Positions 8,738-16,895 of a stretch of DNA of 34,543 nt are shown piece after piece. The DNA is taken from contig JADLED010000296.1 of NCBI GenBank assembly GCA_020846335.1, positions 1-34,543 on the forward strand. The letters are read 5' to 3'. A program made the position numbers and the translations under genes. This DNA is from Bacteroidia bacterium (GTDB lineage Bacteria; Bacteroidota; Bacteroidia; B-17B0; Aurantibacillaceae). The first letter of the stretch is position 1. Every line of letters starts with the position of its first letter. A model generated the notes under the pieces. It searched no databases and was not told the origin of the DNA. It worked only from the letters and a program-made list of their open reading frames with translations.

Positions 8738-9556
8738 ATGAAGCATTTTTTTGCATATCTTATTGTGATGATTGTGACTATTGGTCAGGTTAATGCGCAG
8801 GGCAATGTTATCATTTTAGAAGGCAACTATCAGGGAAAATCCCTTTACGTTCAAAACATGTTTGGTCCGGGTGGTGTTGGTTTTTGTGTTACCGAAATTA
8901 AAGTAAACGGCAACATTACCACCGACGAAACCAACTCAAGTGCTTTCGAAATTGATTTAAAACAACAAAACCTGCAATTAGGCGAAAAGGTTGAAATCAA
9001 AATTTTTCATAAGGAAGGCTGCAAACCAAAAGTATTAAATCCCGAAGTTTTAAAACCAAGAAGCTCATTTGAAATTGTGAGCATGTCGGCCGATAAAGAT
9101 GGTACAGTTAAATGGTCAACCAAATCTGAAACCGGAAAATTAACCTTCGTTGTTGAGCAAAAACGCTGGAACAAATGGGTTAAGGTGGGCGAAGTGGAAG
9201 GCATGGGTACACCAAGTCTTAACGAATATTCTTTTAAAATTGCCCCACACAGCGGCAAAAACGAAATAAGGGTGCGTCAGACGGATTATACCGGACAACC
9301 GCACGTAAGCAAGCCGGTTGATTTTATGAGCGACCTGCCTGATACAGATTTCGGGCCACTAAAAACAAGCAAGGAACTTACCTTTTTTGTAAAAGGCAAG
9401 CCGGACAAACCAGTTGTGACCATGTACGAAATTTATGACCAATACGGCAACATTGTTAAAAAAGGATTCGGTTCAAAAGTTGATGTAAGCAACCTTCCAA
9501 AAGGACCTTACTTTATTAACTACGACAACCGCATGGGCGAGTTCACTAAAAAATAA
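8738..9556 (+). CDS. Secreted protein of unknown function, possible degenerate T9SS tail
   Basis: A 272-residue protein with a clear signal peptide (1-21, ending VNAQ). The frame opens at a TTG 9 codons earlier, but the ATG at 8738 begins the signal sequence. I do not recognise a named domain. The N-terminal part (about 22-110) looks like a beta sandwich, with two cysteines. The central part (about 110-190) has a fibronectin-like pattern: FEIVSMSADKDGTVKWSTKSE then FKIAPHSGKNEIRVRQTDYTG. The last 40 residues, with MYEIYDQYGNIVKKG followed by VDVSNLPKGPYFINYD, follow the pattern of T9SS sorting tails (strand, glycine turn, hydrophobic strand, L.KG.Y), though the usual PNP opening is missing. 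Transcribed alone, with its own promoter and terminator. Confidence 0.85.
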   Translation: MKHFFAYLIVMIVTIGQVNAQGNVIILEGNYQGKSLYVQNMFGPGGVGFCVTEIKVNGNITTDETNSSAFEIDLKQQNLQLGEKVEIKIFHKEGCKPKVLNPEVLKPRSSFEIVSMSADKDGTVKWSTKSETGKLTFVVEQKRWNKWVKVGEVEGMGTPSLNEYSFKIAPHSGKNEIRVRQTDYTGQPHVSKPVDFMSDLPDTDFGPLKTSKELTFFVKGKPDKPVVTMYEIYDQYGNIVKKGFGSKVDVSNLPKGPYFINYDNRMGEFTKK

Positions 9557-9581
9557 TCCCCCTTAAATACATGTATTAAAG

Positions 9582-9610
9582 ACCTCTTCTCAATAAGGAA
9601 GGGGTTTTTT
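9582..9610 (+). terminator. Intrinsic terminator after the secreted protein gene
   Basis: ACCTCTTC pairs with GAAGGGGT (one T-G pair) around an 8-nt loop and is followed by a run of T. It lies 25 nt past the stop codon and isolates this gene from the BCCP-SOD pair. Confidence 0.85.
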
Positions 9611-9685
9611 GTTGGTACCAGGTGTCCCGTTTTCCGAAGCAATTGGTTAGTGGATAAATGGCTAGCCTTATTAATGGAATAAGCT

Positions 9686-9693
9686 TAAATTTG
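9686..9693 (+). promoter_or_regulatory. Candidate -7 element immediately upstream of the BCCP start
   Basis: TAAATTTG is an exact TAnnTTTG match and ends only 4 nt before the ATG at 9698. If used, transcription would begin at or near the start codon, making a leaderless mRNA. No -33 TTG is present at the usual spacing. Confidence 0.4.
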
Positions 9694-9697
9694 TGCC

Positions 9698-10207
9698 ATG
9701 TATTCAATTACTGTAAACAACAATAAGGCACACAAGGCCGACATTAAAGTGTCGGGCAATGTTCTTAGTGGCACACTTAACGGAAACACCGTTACCGGCG
9801 ATTTACTAAAAATAAATCAAAACCAATACCATTTGTTGTACAATGGCAAATCGTACAATGTTGAAGTGCTTAAGCTAAATGCTGCCGAAAAAAACATTGT
9901 GCTTAAGGTTAATTCGCAAAAATTTACCCTTGCGCTTAAAGACAAATACGATGAGCTGTTGCACAATTTAGGGCTCGATGCCATGGCCACTAAAAAGGTG
10001 AACGACATTAAAGCGCCTATGCCCGGCATGGTTCTTAATATTTTGGTAAGCGAAGGACAGGAAGTTAAAAAAGGCGACGCCCTGCTTGTGCTGGAAGCCA
10101 TGAAGATGGAGAACATTTTAAAATCGCCCAGCGATGGCGTGGTTAAAAAAATTGTGGCTATTAAAGGCAATGCCGTAGAAAAAAATCAATTACTTATTCA
10201 ATTTTAA
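9698..10207 (+). CDS. Biotin carboxyl carrier protein subunit
   Basis: This carries biotin between a biotin carboxylase and a carboxyltransferase in an acyl-CoA carboxylase. The 169 residues end in a biotinyl domain (about 98-169) with the canonical EAMKMEN motif; the biotinylated lysine is Lys136. The preceding segment (about 1-90) is a beta-rich region like the BT domain that docks carriers to propionyl-CoA or 3-methylcrotonyl-CoA carboxylase holoenzymes, so this is likely not the small AccB of classical acetyl-CoA carboxylase. The matching biotin carboxylase could be the gene at 16896-18380, which is 6.7 kb away on the other strand. The carboxyltransferase is not in the window. The stop codon lies 1 nt before the SOD start. 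Confidence 0.92.
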   Translation: MYSITVNNNKAHKADIKVSGNVLSGTLNGNTVTGDLLKINQNQYHLLYNGKSYNVEVLKLNAAEKNIVLKVNSQKFTLALKDKYDELLHNLGLDAMATKKVNDIKAPMPGMVLNILVSEGQEVKKGDALLVLEAMKMENILKSPSDGVVKKIVAIKGNAVEKNQLLIQF

Positions 10208-10208
10208 C

Positions 10209-10955
10209 ATGGAAAACAATCGCAGGGATTTTTTGAAAAAAGGAGCTTTATTAGGACTGGCCAGTGTTACAGGTGCCCTGTTTGGAAAAGATAAGCTCGA
10301 AAACATTCAATCAGTAACCGAACAACTGGCCGCCGAAGGAACCACATTCAAATTGCCCGATTTGCCCTACTCTTACGATGCCCTGGAGCCTTTTATTGAC
10401 AGGCAAACCATGGAGATTCACTTTACCAAACACCATAAAGCGTATGTGGACAAACTCAATGGTGCCGACCTTAGCTCGTTGAATCTTAAAATAAGTGACG
10501 CCGAAAAATGCAGAACTATTACTGAAAAAAGTCCTGCCATTATTCGTAACAATTTAGGTGGACACTTTAACCACTGTTTCTTTTGGGAAAACATGCGCCC
10601 CAATCAGGAAGGTGGCACCAATCTGCCTTCGGGCAAACTTTTGGAAAGTATTACCGCCACCTTTAAATCGTTTGAGGATTTTAAAAAGGAATTTTCGGAC
10701 AAGGCCTTAAAACTTTTTGGCAGCGGCTGGTGCTGGTTAATTATCGATCAAAATAAAAAACTAAAAATAATTACCACCCCTAATCAGGACAATCCGCTAA
10801 TGCCTGTGGCTACCGAAAAAGGCGCACCCATTCTGGCGCTTGATGTTTGGGAACACGCCTATTATTTAAAGTATCAAAACAAACGGGTTGAATACATCAG
10901 CAATTGGTGGAACCTTGTAAACTGGCAGAAAGCTGAAGAACTGTTTGCCAAATAA
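10209..10955 (+). CDS. Mn/Fe-type superoxide dismutase with twin-arginine signal
   Basis: It dismutates superoxide to hydrogen peroxide and oxygen. The first 26 residues form a Tat signal (NNRRDFLKKGALLGLASVTG), so the enzyme is predicted outside the cytoplasm, already folded and metal-loaded when exported. The catalytic region (48-246) has the four metal ligands: His71 in EIHFTKHH, His122 in FNHCFFW, Asp212 and His216 in DVWEHAYY. GGHFNH and the NQDNPL segment (Gln193) fit the Mn or cambialistic subtype better than the strict Fe subtype, which carries its key glutamine in the earlier motif; metal choice is inferred only. It follows the BCCP gene by 1 nt, with translation probably coupled. 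Confidence 0.93.
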   Translation: MENNRRDFLKKGALLGLASVTGALFGKDKLENIQSVTEQLAAEGTTFKLPDLPYSYDALEPFIDRQTMEIHFTKHHKAYVDKLNGADLSSLNLKISDAEKCRTITEKSPAIIRNNLGGHFNHCFFWENMRPNQEGGTNLPSGKLLESITATFKSFEDFKKEFSDKALKLFGSGWCWLIIDQNKKLKIITTPNQDNPLMPVATEKGAPILALDVWEHAYYLKYQNKRVEYISNWWNLVNWQKAEELFAK

Positions 10956-11018
10956 TTCTCTTGTTTAATTATTCCTACTTAGGTAATCGCTTAAAAACGA
11001 CTTTGCTCAACACTACTT

Positions 11019-12101
11019 ATGACACATAAAAATTTTAAAAACATTGATAAAGTAACTTACGGCAGAGGCGCCTTTGCTCAACTGTCGGAAACAATTGCAC
11101 CAATAAGAAATGAAAACAACAAGTACTTTGTGTTTGTAGTTGACAATTATTTTAAGGGCAAACCATTGAGCAACAAGCTTCAAAACAATGCCGAAGATTT
11201 GGTTTATTTTATTGATGTGGATCCCAACGAACCCACCACGGAGCAAATAGACACTTTACGTGATGAGATTCTGGCTAAAAAAGGATTGCCAAGTGGTGTA
11301 ATTGGTATTGGTGGCGGTAGCATTATGGACATTGCCAAAGCGCTCTCGTTAATGCTTACCAACGAAGGCTCGTCCACACTTTATCAGGGTCTTAATCTGA
11401 TTAAAAAGCCCGGCATTTACCATTTGGGTGTTCCCACAATCAGCGGCACCGGCGCCGAAGTGTCGATGACCGCGGTGCTCACCGGCCCCGAAAAAAAACT
11501 GGGTTTAAAATGCGACTGGACCGTTTTTAATCAGGTAATTCTTGATCCCGAATTAATTTCCAGCGTACCAACCGATTGGTGGTTTTATACCGGCATGGAC
11601 ACTTATATTCATTGCATCGAATCGCACAATGGCATTCGCAACAACGCGTTTAGTCTGGCTTATGGCGACCAAGCCCTTCACCTTTGCCGCGAGGTTTATT
11701 TAAACGAAGCTTCCGGTCAAACACCCGAAAACGATGATAAACTGATGGTGGCCTCTTTGATGGGTGGATTAAGTTTAACCTACAGCGAAGTGGGCGTTTG
11801 CCATGCCCTGAGTTATGGTTTATCCAAAATACACGGCACGCGCCATTGCTACGCCAACTGCGTTATCTTTCAGCATCTGGAAGATGTTTATCCGCAAGGT
11901 GTTGGTGAGTTTAAACAAATGATTAAAAAGCACAACATTGTTTTGCCGCAAAACCTCAGCAAAGAGTGGGATGAGGAAACTCTCACGAAAATGGCCACTG
12001 TAAGCATTAATTTGCCGTTTATGTGGCACCACGCTTTTGGCGACAATTACAAAGAAATTGCCACACTCGATTATATTAAAGATTTGTTCAGAAGACTATA
12101 A
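11019..12101 (+). CDS. kdnB: KdnB-like 3-deoxy-D-manno-octulosonate 8-oxidase (iron-dependent alcohol dehydrogenase fold)
   Basis: KdnB oxidises C8 of Kdo so that the aminotransferase KdnA can make 8-amino-Kdo, a sugar of modified lipopolysaccharide known from Shewanella. The 360-residue protein belongs to the iron-dependent alcohol dehydrogenase superfamily: nucleotide-binding GIGGGSIMD (96-104), PTISGTGAE (129-137), and metal-site residues Asp184 and His188 in TGMDTYIH, His252 in VCHALSYG and a further histidine (262 or 266). From memory, long stretches such as LYQGLNLIKKPGIYHLG and KCDWTVFNQVILDPELI resemble the Shewanella enzyme far more than general alcohol dehydrogenases. No kdnA lies beside it. 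The start at 11019 matches the family N terminus. Assignment is by recognition, not by search; a related sugar oxidase is the alternative. Confidence 0.8.
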   Translation: MTHKNFKNIDKVTYGRGAFAQLSETIAPIRNENNKYFVFVVDNYFKGKPLSNKLQNNAEDLVYFIDVDPNEPTTEQIDTLRDEILAKKGLPSGVIGIGGGSIMDIAKALSLMLTNEGSSTLYQGLNLIKKPGIYHLGVPTISGTGAEVSMTAVLTGPEKKLGLKCDWTVFNQVILDPELISSVPTDWWFYTGMDTYIHCIESHNGIRNNAFSLAYGDQALHLCREVYLNEASGQTPENDDKLMVASLMGGLSLTYSEVGVCHALSYGLSKIHGTRHCYANCVIFQHLEDVYPQGVGEFKQMIKKHNIVLPQNLSKEWDEETLTKMATVSINLPFMWHHAFGDNYKEIATLDYIKDLFRRL

Positions 12102-12113
12102 TCCTCTGCCTAT

Positions 12114-13568
12114 CTATTCTGAAACCTGGCGGTAGATAGAAAAACCTGAAGCCCTGTTTAGCCAGCCGTTAAAGTTGATATGGGTAAACCAGTCGGGAAA
12201 ATTCGCATATATTTTTTCGAAGTGTTTTCCGTTTTTGATGATGTGTTTCTCTTCATTAAATTTTTCGGAAAAGAAATACGCGTTGGAATAGTTAGCATGC
12301 ATCAGCGTATCGTTAACAGTGTTGATGATTGTAATGTTTTTGTTTATGAAATAGTTTAACCCCCCGTTGTTATTGTATGGATTTGAAGTTTGATAATACA
12401 ACACCGGTTGGTCGCCCTGCACACAATCATAAATTTTTTTGAGCATAAACGAGGTCTCATCGGCCGGTTTAAAAGCAAAATAACACAGCAAAAGCGCATT
12501 GCAGCCTATAGCAAAACGTACAAAGCCTTTACTGCTAATAAAAACAAACAGTTTGTTTTGGCTAAATTTTACCGACTGAAAATAAAGCAAACACATAACC
12601 GGAATAAAGTTTAAAAGCGGAAACAAAAATCGTAGTTCTTTGTGCGCTACAAAAAAATGAAGTAACACAAATGGAATACTTACCCAGGTTAAAAAGTGCG
12701 TTTTAAACTTTTTCCAAAAAGCAAAAAGCGCAAACAAAAGTACAATGCTAAAAGGTGGAATGAGTTGAACAATTGCTTCCACAGGGTAAAAGTAAAGCGG
12801 AGAGCGGCCGTAAATACTTGCCTTGTCTTCAAACACATTCTGATAAAGATAATTCAACCAGCTAAGGGTCCATTCGCCATACAACCATTTGTCCACAACA
12901 GCACCACACACTATAGCCACAATAAATCCACTCAGGAGCAAGACAAACAGTTTAAACGGTGTTTTTTTAATAAACAGCAGCCAGGCTAACAAGCCGGCAA
13001 ACATAAATGCCATTTGAAAGCGGCACACAAAGGCAATGCCAAATAAAAATCCGGCCGCAACCAAACCCAATTTATTCTTGTCGGCTTTTAAATTGTGTAA
13101 CATTACCAATAGCGCCGCCATAAACAGGGTGCCTGCAAAATTTTCGGAGGATAGACGGGCATGGAAATACGGCAAACACCAAAACAAGAGACCAAAAGCC
13201 CATAGCCAGAGTTTTGATCTTTCATTTTCAAAATCGTCTTCAAAAAAACGGATGAGTTTAAACGTCACAAAAAAAGACAAGAGTGTCTGAACTATTCTTA
13301 AAAAAAGTGCCACCTGAAACGGATTGGTAATGCCCAGTGGATAAAACAAACGGCTTATGGTGTAAACCCACAATGGCTCAATGCCCGAACGCATGCGTGC
13401 AGCAAATTCCCAGGGTAATTCCTGCGCCTGATTAAGGCCTAGTTTATAGCCTGCAAATTCAAATACCTGAAACAATTCGTCGCATTGGTGGTAACCCACA
13501 CTAAAAAATGCCGCAAAGAGGTGAAAAATAAATCCGGTAAATATGATCTGATTTTTATTTATCCGCAT
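12114..13568 (-). CDS. GT22-like polyprenyl-linked mannosyltransferase, integral membrane
   Basis: A 484-residue protein with about ten hydrophobic segments. The N-terminal loop contains HQCDELFQ (Asp30-Glu31) and LPWEFAARMRSG, which fit the signature of GT22 enzymes (the GPI/ALG9-type mannosyltransferases, GT-C fold): an acidic pair in the first periplasmic loop, then a WE...R(S) segment. Family knowledge suggests a lipid-phosphate sugar donor and an acceptor on the periplasmic side. The C-terminal 100 residues are soluble. It follows punA by 37 nt on the same strand, in a run that includes lpxK, which hints at an envelope glycan role. The acceptor is unknown. The gene is convergent with kdnB, 12 nt apart. 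Confidence 0.78.
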   Translation of the reverse strand: MRINKNQIIFTGFIFHLFAAFFSVGYHQCDELFQVFEFAGYKLGLNQAQELPWEFAARMRSGIEPLWVYTISRLFYPLGITNPFQVALFLRIVQTLLSFFVTFKLIRFFEDDFENERSKLWLWAFGLLFWCLPYFHARLSSENFAGTLFMAALLVMLHNLKADKNKLGLVAAGFLFGIAFVCRFQMAFMFAGLLAWLLFIKKTPFKLFVLLLSGFIVAIVCGAVVDKWLYGEWTLSWLNYLYQNVFEDKASIYGRSPLYFYPVEAIVQLIPPFSIVLLFALFAFWKKFKTHFLTWVSIPFVLLHFFVAHKELRFLFPLLNFIPVMCLLYFQSVKFSQNKLFVFISSKGFVRFAIGCNALLLCYFAFKPADETSFMLKKIYDCVQGDQPVLYYQTSNPYNNNGGLNYFINKNITIINTVNDTLMHANYSNAYFFSEKFNEEKHIIKNGKHFEKIYANFPDWFTHINFNGWLNRASGFSIYRQVSE

Positions 13569-13605
13569 TCAGTCATATTTTTTATGATACTGGTTAGGCG
13601 ATTGC

Positions 13606-14427
13606 CTAGTGTTGTATTCGTTTTATAAGTTCTTTTACAATCAGTGTTAGTTTTGGTTCCTGCTCATTGGCCACTTGTTGCACTTCTTCGTGCGTTACTT
13701 TTTGTGTGTGGCCTTCCACTCCCAAATCGGTAACAATGCTAATGCCAAACACATTGATGCCAGAGTGACGTGCCACAATAACTTCGGGCACCGTGCTCAT
13801 TCCAACAGCGTCGGCACCAATGCGCCACAAGTATCGGTATTCCGCCGGCGTTTCAAAACAGGGACCGGTGAGTCCGGCATAAACCCCTTCGCTCACGCCA
13901 ATGTTGTGTTCCTGCGCAATTTGTTTGGCAAGAGATACATACGCTTTGCTGTAGGCCTCACCCATATCCGGAAAACGCGGCCCCAGCTCGTTGATGTTTT
14001 TGCCGATTAAGGGGTTGGTTGGAAAAAGATTGATGTGGTCGTTAATAATCATAATTTCTCCTACTTTAAATGCCGGATTCATGCCGCCACTGGCATTGCT
14101 AACGCACAGGGTTTTTACTCCCATGGCCTTCATTACTCTAACAGGAAAGGTGATTTGTTGCATGTTGTAGCCTTCGTAAAAGTGAAAACGGCCCTGCATA
14201 ACCATTACATTTTTGCCTCCCAATTCGCCTAAAATAAGCTGGCCACTGTGTCCCTGCACCGTGCTTTGCGCAAAGCCCGGAATCTCGGTATAGGGCAATA
14301 CGTAGTGCGCCTTAATTTCCTTTACTAATCCACCCAGACCGGTGCCAAGGATAACGCCTACTTCGGGTTTAAAGTTGTTGCTCTTCGCGAGAATACTTTT
14401 CGTGGTAAATTCTATTTGTTCTAACAT
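13606..14427 (-). CDS. punA: Purine nucleoside phosphorylase (PNP-I family, trimeric type)
   Basis: It splits purine nucleosides with phosphate to free base and ribose-1-phosphate, a salvage step. The 273 residues show the family blocks: ILGTGLGGL (phosphate site, near 26-34), [11 protein letters not shown] near 78-88, [11 protein letters not shown] near 112-122, [14 protein letters not shown], and [12 protein letters not shown] followed by [12 protein letters not shown], the purine-binding region. These fit the trimeric inosine/guanosine type. The ATG at 14427 lies inside the 3' end of lpxK, giving a 59-nt overlap in another frame. There is no ATG, GTG or TTG in frame between it and the conserved GTGLGG core, so the overlap looks real. 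Translation is probably coupled to lpxK. Confidence 0.95.
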   Translation of the reverse strand: MLEQIEFTTKSILAKSNNFKPEVGVILGTGLGGLVKEIKAHYVLPYTEIPGFAQSTVQGHSGQLILGELGGKNVMVMQGRFHFYEGYNMQQITFPVRVMKAMGVKTLCVSNASGGMNPAFKVGEIMIINDHINLFPTNPLIGKNINELGPRFPDMGEAYSKAYVSLAKQIAQEHNIGVSEGVYAGLTGPCFETPAEYRYLWRIGADAVGMSTVPEVIVARHSGINVFGISIVTDLGVEGHTQKVTHEEVQQVANEQEPKLTLIVKELIKRIQH

Positions 14428-15478
14428 ATTTTAAAATGAACTGGTCAAACTCTTCTTCTTTATCTTTAAAACTTACTTCCACCGGAAGTATGTAAATGTT
14501 TAAACGTTGGGCATACTGCCAAAGCGGTTCGTTTTTTAGCCGCATCAAATCTTTTTCGGTAGTAACAATTATTTTATTACCACCAGCTACCGTTTGATAA
14601 TATTTTTCTATTTCCTCCAAATCCTTTTGTTGGTATTCGTAATGGTCGGCAAAAGGCAGGTGGGTAACTTCTGCGGCATATTCCTTTAAGTAATTTACCA
14701 TGGGTTGCGCGTTGGCTATTCCCGCGAAAGAAATAACGCGGTAACGAAACAAATCGTTGAGCGTGTCTATTTTTTCATCGCGGTTGGTGGCCGAGTACAA
14801 TTCGCCGTATTTGAGGTAACTGTAAAATACTTTTTGATGTGCCAGTGGTTTTACATCTTTGGTAATTTGGCGCATTTCCACAGCACTCAGGTTATCGGGT
14901 GTTTTGCTCACCACCACCACATCTGCTCGTGATACACCGGTTTTGTTTTCGCGCAGGGTACCCGATGGCAACATGCTGTCGTTAAAATAAAGGTTGTTGT
15001 AATCGGTAACTAAAATATTTAAGCCACAACGTATTGCTCTGTGTTGAAAAACATCGTCGAGCAAAATTACCGAAGGGGCATTGTGATTGAGCGCTAATAG
15101 TTGTTCAACACCTCTTATTCGGTTGCCATCTACCGCCACTAAAATGTTTTTGTATTTGGATTTGTAAATGAGTGGTTCGTCGCCAATGTCTTGTGCCGTG
15201 CTGTTTTCATCGGCCAGCACATAGCCCTTGGTTTTTCGTTTATACCCCCGGCTAAGTGTTGCTATTTTAGTGTTTTCTTTATTCAAAAGACGGATAAGGT
15301 ATTCTACCATGGGCGTTTTTCCGGCACCACCTACTGCCAGATTGCCAACGCCAATGGTGTGTGTGTCGAATTTTTTTTCTTTAAGAAGTTGCCAGTCGTA
15401 GAGTCGGTTGCGCACCTGGGTAATGAGGCCGAATATTAGCGACAATGGCCATAAGAGTATTTTTAACCCATTATTCAA
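14369..15478 (-). CDS. lpxK: Tetraacyldisaccharide 4'-kinase
   Basis: LpxK phosphorylates the 4' position of the tetraacyl disaccharide to make lipid IVA, at the cytoplasmic face of the inner membrane. The 369-residue protein has an N-terminal membrane-associated helix (about 5-20), a P-loop region [12 protein letters not shown] (45-56), the TLSRGYKRK segment near 75, the LDDVFQHR motif near 140, and later [10 protein letters not shown] near 305. The start is a TTG at 15478: no ATG or GTG occurs in the open frame upstream, and the resulting N terminus ([16 protein letters not shown]) matches the family. Its 3' end overlaps punA by 59 nt. With lptB and kdnB in the same window this confirms an LPS-making cell. 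Confidence 0.93.
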   Translation of the reverse strand: MNNGLKILLWPLSLIFGLITQVRNRLYDWQLLKEKKFDTHTIGVGNLAVGGAGKTPMVEYLIRLLNKENTKIATLSRGYKRKTKGYVLADENSTAQDIGDEPLIYKSKYKNILVAVDGNRIRGVEQLLALNHNAPSVILLDDVFQHRAIRCGLNILVTDYNNLYFNDSMLPSGTLRENKTGVSRADVVVVSKTPDNLSAVEMRQITKDVKPLAHQKVFYSYLKYGELYSATNRDEKIDTLNDLFRYRVISFAGIANAQPMVNYLKEYAAEVTHLPFADHYEYQQKDLEEIEKYYQTVAGGNKIIVTTEKDLMRLKNEPLWQYAQRLNIYILPVEVSFKDKEEEFDQFILKYVRTNRIYHEKYSREEQQL

Positions 15479-15530
15479 ACAGGTTAAATATGACCAATTT
15501 TTTTGATATTCTGAAATTTAAGCGCGTGTA

Positions 15531-16187
15531 TTAATTGCCACCAGAGTCGCCACTGCTCTGAAAGCCCAGCAGATAGTTATTTGGATCGAAACGCAGTTCC
15601 ATAAAAGTGGTACCACCCTTGAGGTAATTTATTACCAGAGGCGAGGAGCCGTCCCAATTCACAATCGGTTCTTTATTCATGTTGGTAATCACCTTTAGGC
15701 ACGAGGAAACGTTGCGTTGTTTGTAAATGGCTTTGTTGGTGTTGGTATTCCATCGCACATACACCAGTTTGGTTTCGCGCCCAGCATCGCAGGAAGGCTT
15801 ATCGGGTGCTTTGGTAAAGGCTTCGATAAAAACCAGAGTATAAGTGCTGTCGCCATTGGTTTTTTCGAACAATATTTTTGTGGTTTCGGGGTATTTGCAA
15901 ATGGAATCGTTGAAACAGAGGTTTAAAATAGAGGTATTGCTAACCAGTTGGATGCAAAGCTTCATGCGGTTTTCGGGTTTACGTGCCTTGCGGGTGTAAA
16001 CGCCAAATTTACGTTGCGCTTTTATTGATTCTTCAACCGGGTCTGCGGTGTCTATTGGTGCAGGTGTTGGCACAGCATATTCCATCGAATCAACACTTCC
16101 TTCTCTTTTACTTTTTTGAGTTGGTTTTTTTGTTTGAGCGCCTAATGAGAAGGCCAACAAAAGAAAAATAATTGTAAACTTATGCAT
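15531..16187 (-). CDS. Secreted protein of unknown function
   Basis: A 218-residue protein with a signal peptide (1 to about 18, ending LGAQ), then a lysine/proline-rich linker (about 19-60) and a compact domain from about 70. No family is recognised. The mature part contains five cysteines (in MKLCIQ, NLCFNDSICKYP, DKPSCDAG and VSSCLKV), so one or two disulfides are likely in the periplasm. It lies 52 nt upstream of lpxK and 22 nt after the DUF4294 gene on the same strand, so co-transcription with both is plausible. The gene context suggests an envelope location, nothing more. Confidence 0.75.
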   Translation of the reverse strand: MHKFTIIFLLLAFSLGAQTKKPTQKSKREGSVDSMEYAVPTPAPIDTADPVEESIKAQRKFGVYTRKARKPENRMKLCIQLVSNTSILNLCFNDSICKYPETTKILFEKTNGDSTYTLVFIEAFTKAPDKPSCDAGRETKLVYVRWNTNTNKAIYKQRNVSSCLKVITNMNKEPIVNWDGSSPLVINYLKGGTTFMELRFDPNNYLLGFQSSGDSGGN

Positions 16188-16209
16188 GGTACTAAATTAA
16201 TGATTTAAT

Positions 16210-16845
16210 CTAAAATTTTCCTTCTTCCACCAATTTTATGGCGCGTTCAATCATAATGTCTTCTACGTTTCCGTCGTACTCCGCTTTCATGTTATGGCCA
16301 AAGAGGCGGGCCACCGTTTGCCACATGGCAGCCTGAAAGCCACCACGCATCTGTTTTACCACATCGTAGGTGGTTTTACCGGTTTCGCGGTCAATGAGTT
16401 TCATCAGTATTTTTCCCTGTGAAACGGTAAGGGCTTTTAATTCGTCTTCAAATTCTTTGCGGAGGTCCTTTTCGCAGGCCTTTAAATAGGCCTTTTTCTC
16501 TTTTTCGTCAGTAATTTGTGCCAGTGCCTTGTCGTATTCTTTTAGTTTGGCAGCCGCTAATATGGCATAAGGGTAAACAATTTTAACGTTGTATTTTATG
16601 CGGGTCCACATTTCGCGGTGACGCTGATTTTTAAAAACGTATTCGGTACAAACCTCCACGGTGTTGAGGTAAACCAGTGGAAGGGTATCGCCATCCACCA
16701 CCTGCGCCCTGCAACGGGTTCCGGATTTTGGTGCTTCGAAAATATTGGAAGCTTCGGGGCTTTGGGCAATTAATGAGAAGTTGAATGTGATTATAAAAAT
16801 AACCACAGCCATTATTACTTTGTTTTTATGAAAACGAAAGTTCAT
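16210..16845 (-). CDS. DUF4294 family exported protein
   Basis: A 211-residue protein starting with a signal peptide (about 1-28, IFIITFNFSLIAQ). The mature part matches DUF4294 as I remember it: VVDGDTLPLVYLNTVEV near residue 48, a helical stretch with IKYNVKIVYPYAILAA near 85-100, and the strongly conserved LTVSQGKILMKLIDRETGKT near 140-160, followed by LRG-like MRGGFQAAMWQ and ARLFG. DUF4294 is largely confined to Bacteroidota and has no established function. It lies 50 nt downstream of accC and 22 nt upstream of another secreted gene. Confidence 0.85.
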   Translation of the reverse strand: MNFRFHKNKVIMAVVIFIITFNFSLIAQSPEASNIFEAPKSGTRCRAQVVDGDTLPLVYLNTVEVCTEYVFKNQRHREMWTRIKYNVKIVYPYAILAAAKLKEYDKALAQITDEKEKKAYLKACEKDLRKEFEDELKALTVSQGKILMKLIDRETGKTTYDVVKQMRGGFQAAMWQTVARLFGHNMKAEYDGNVEDIMIERAIKLVEEGKF

Positions 16846-16895
16846 TTTTTTCGTTTATACTCCTTTAACGTAAGAAGTAACCTGCAAGTTGCGTG

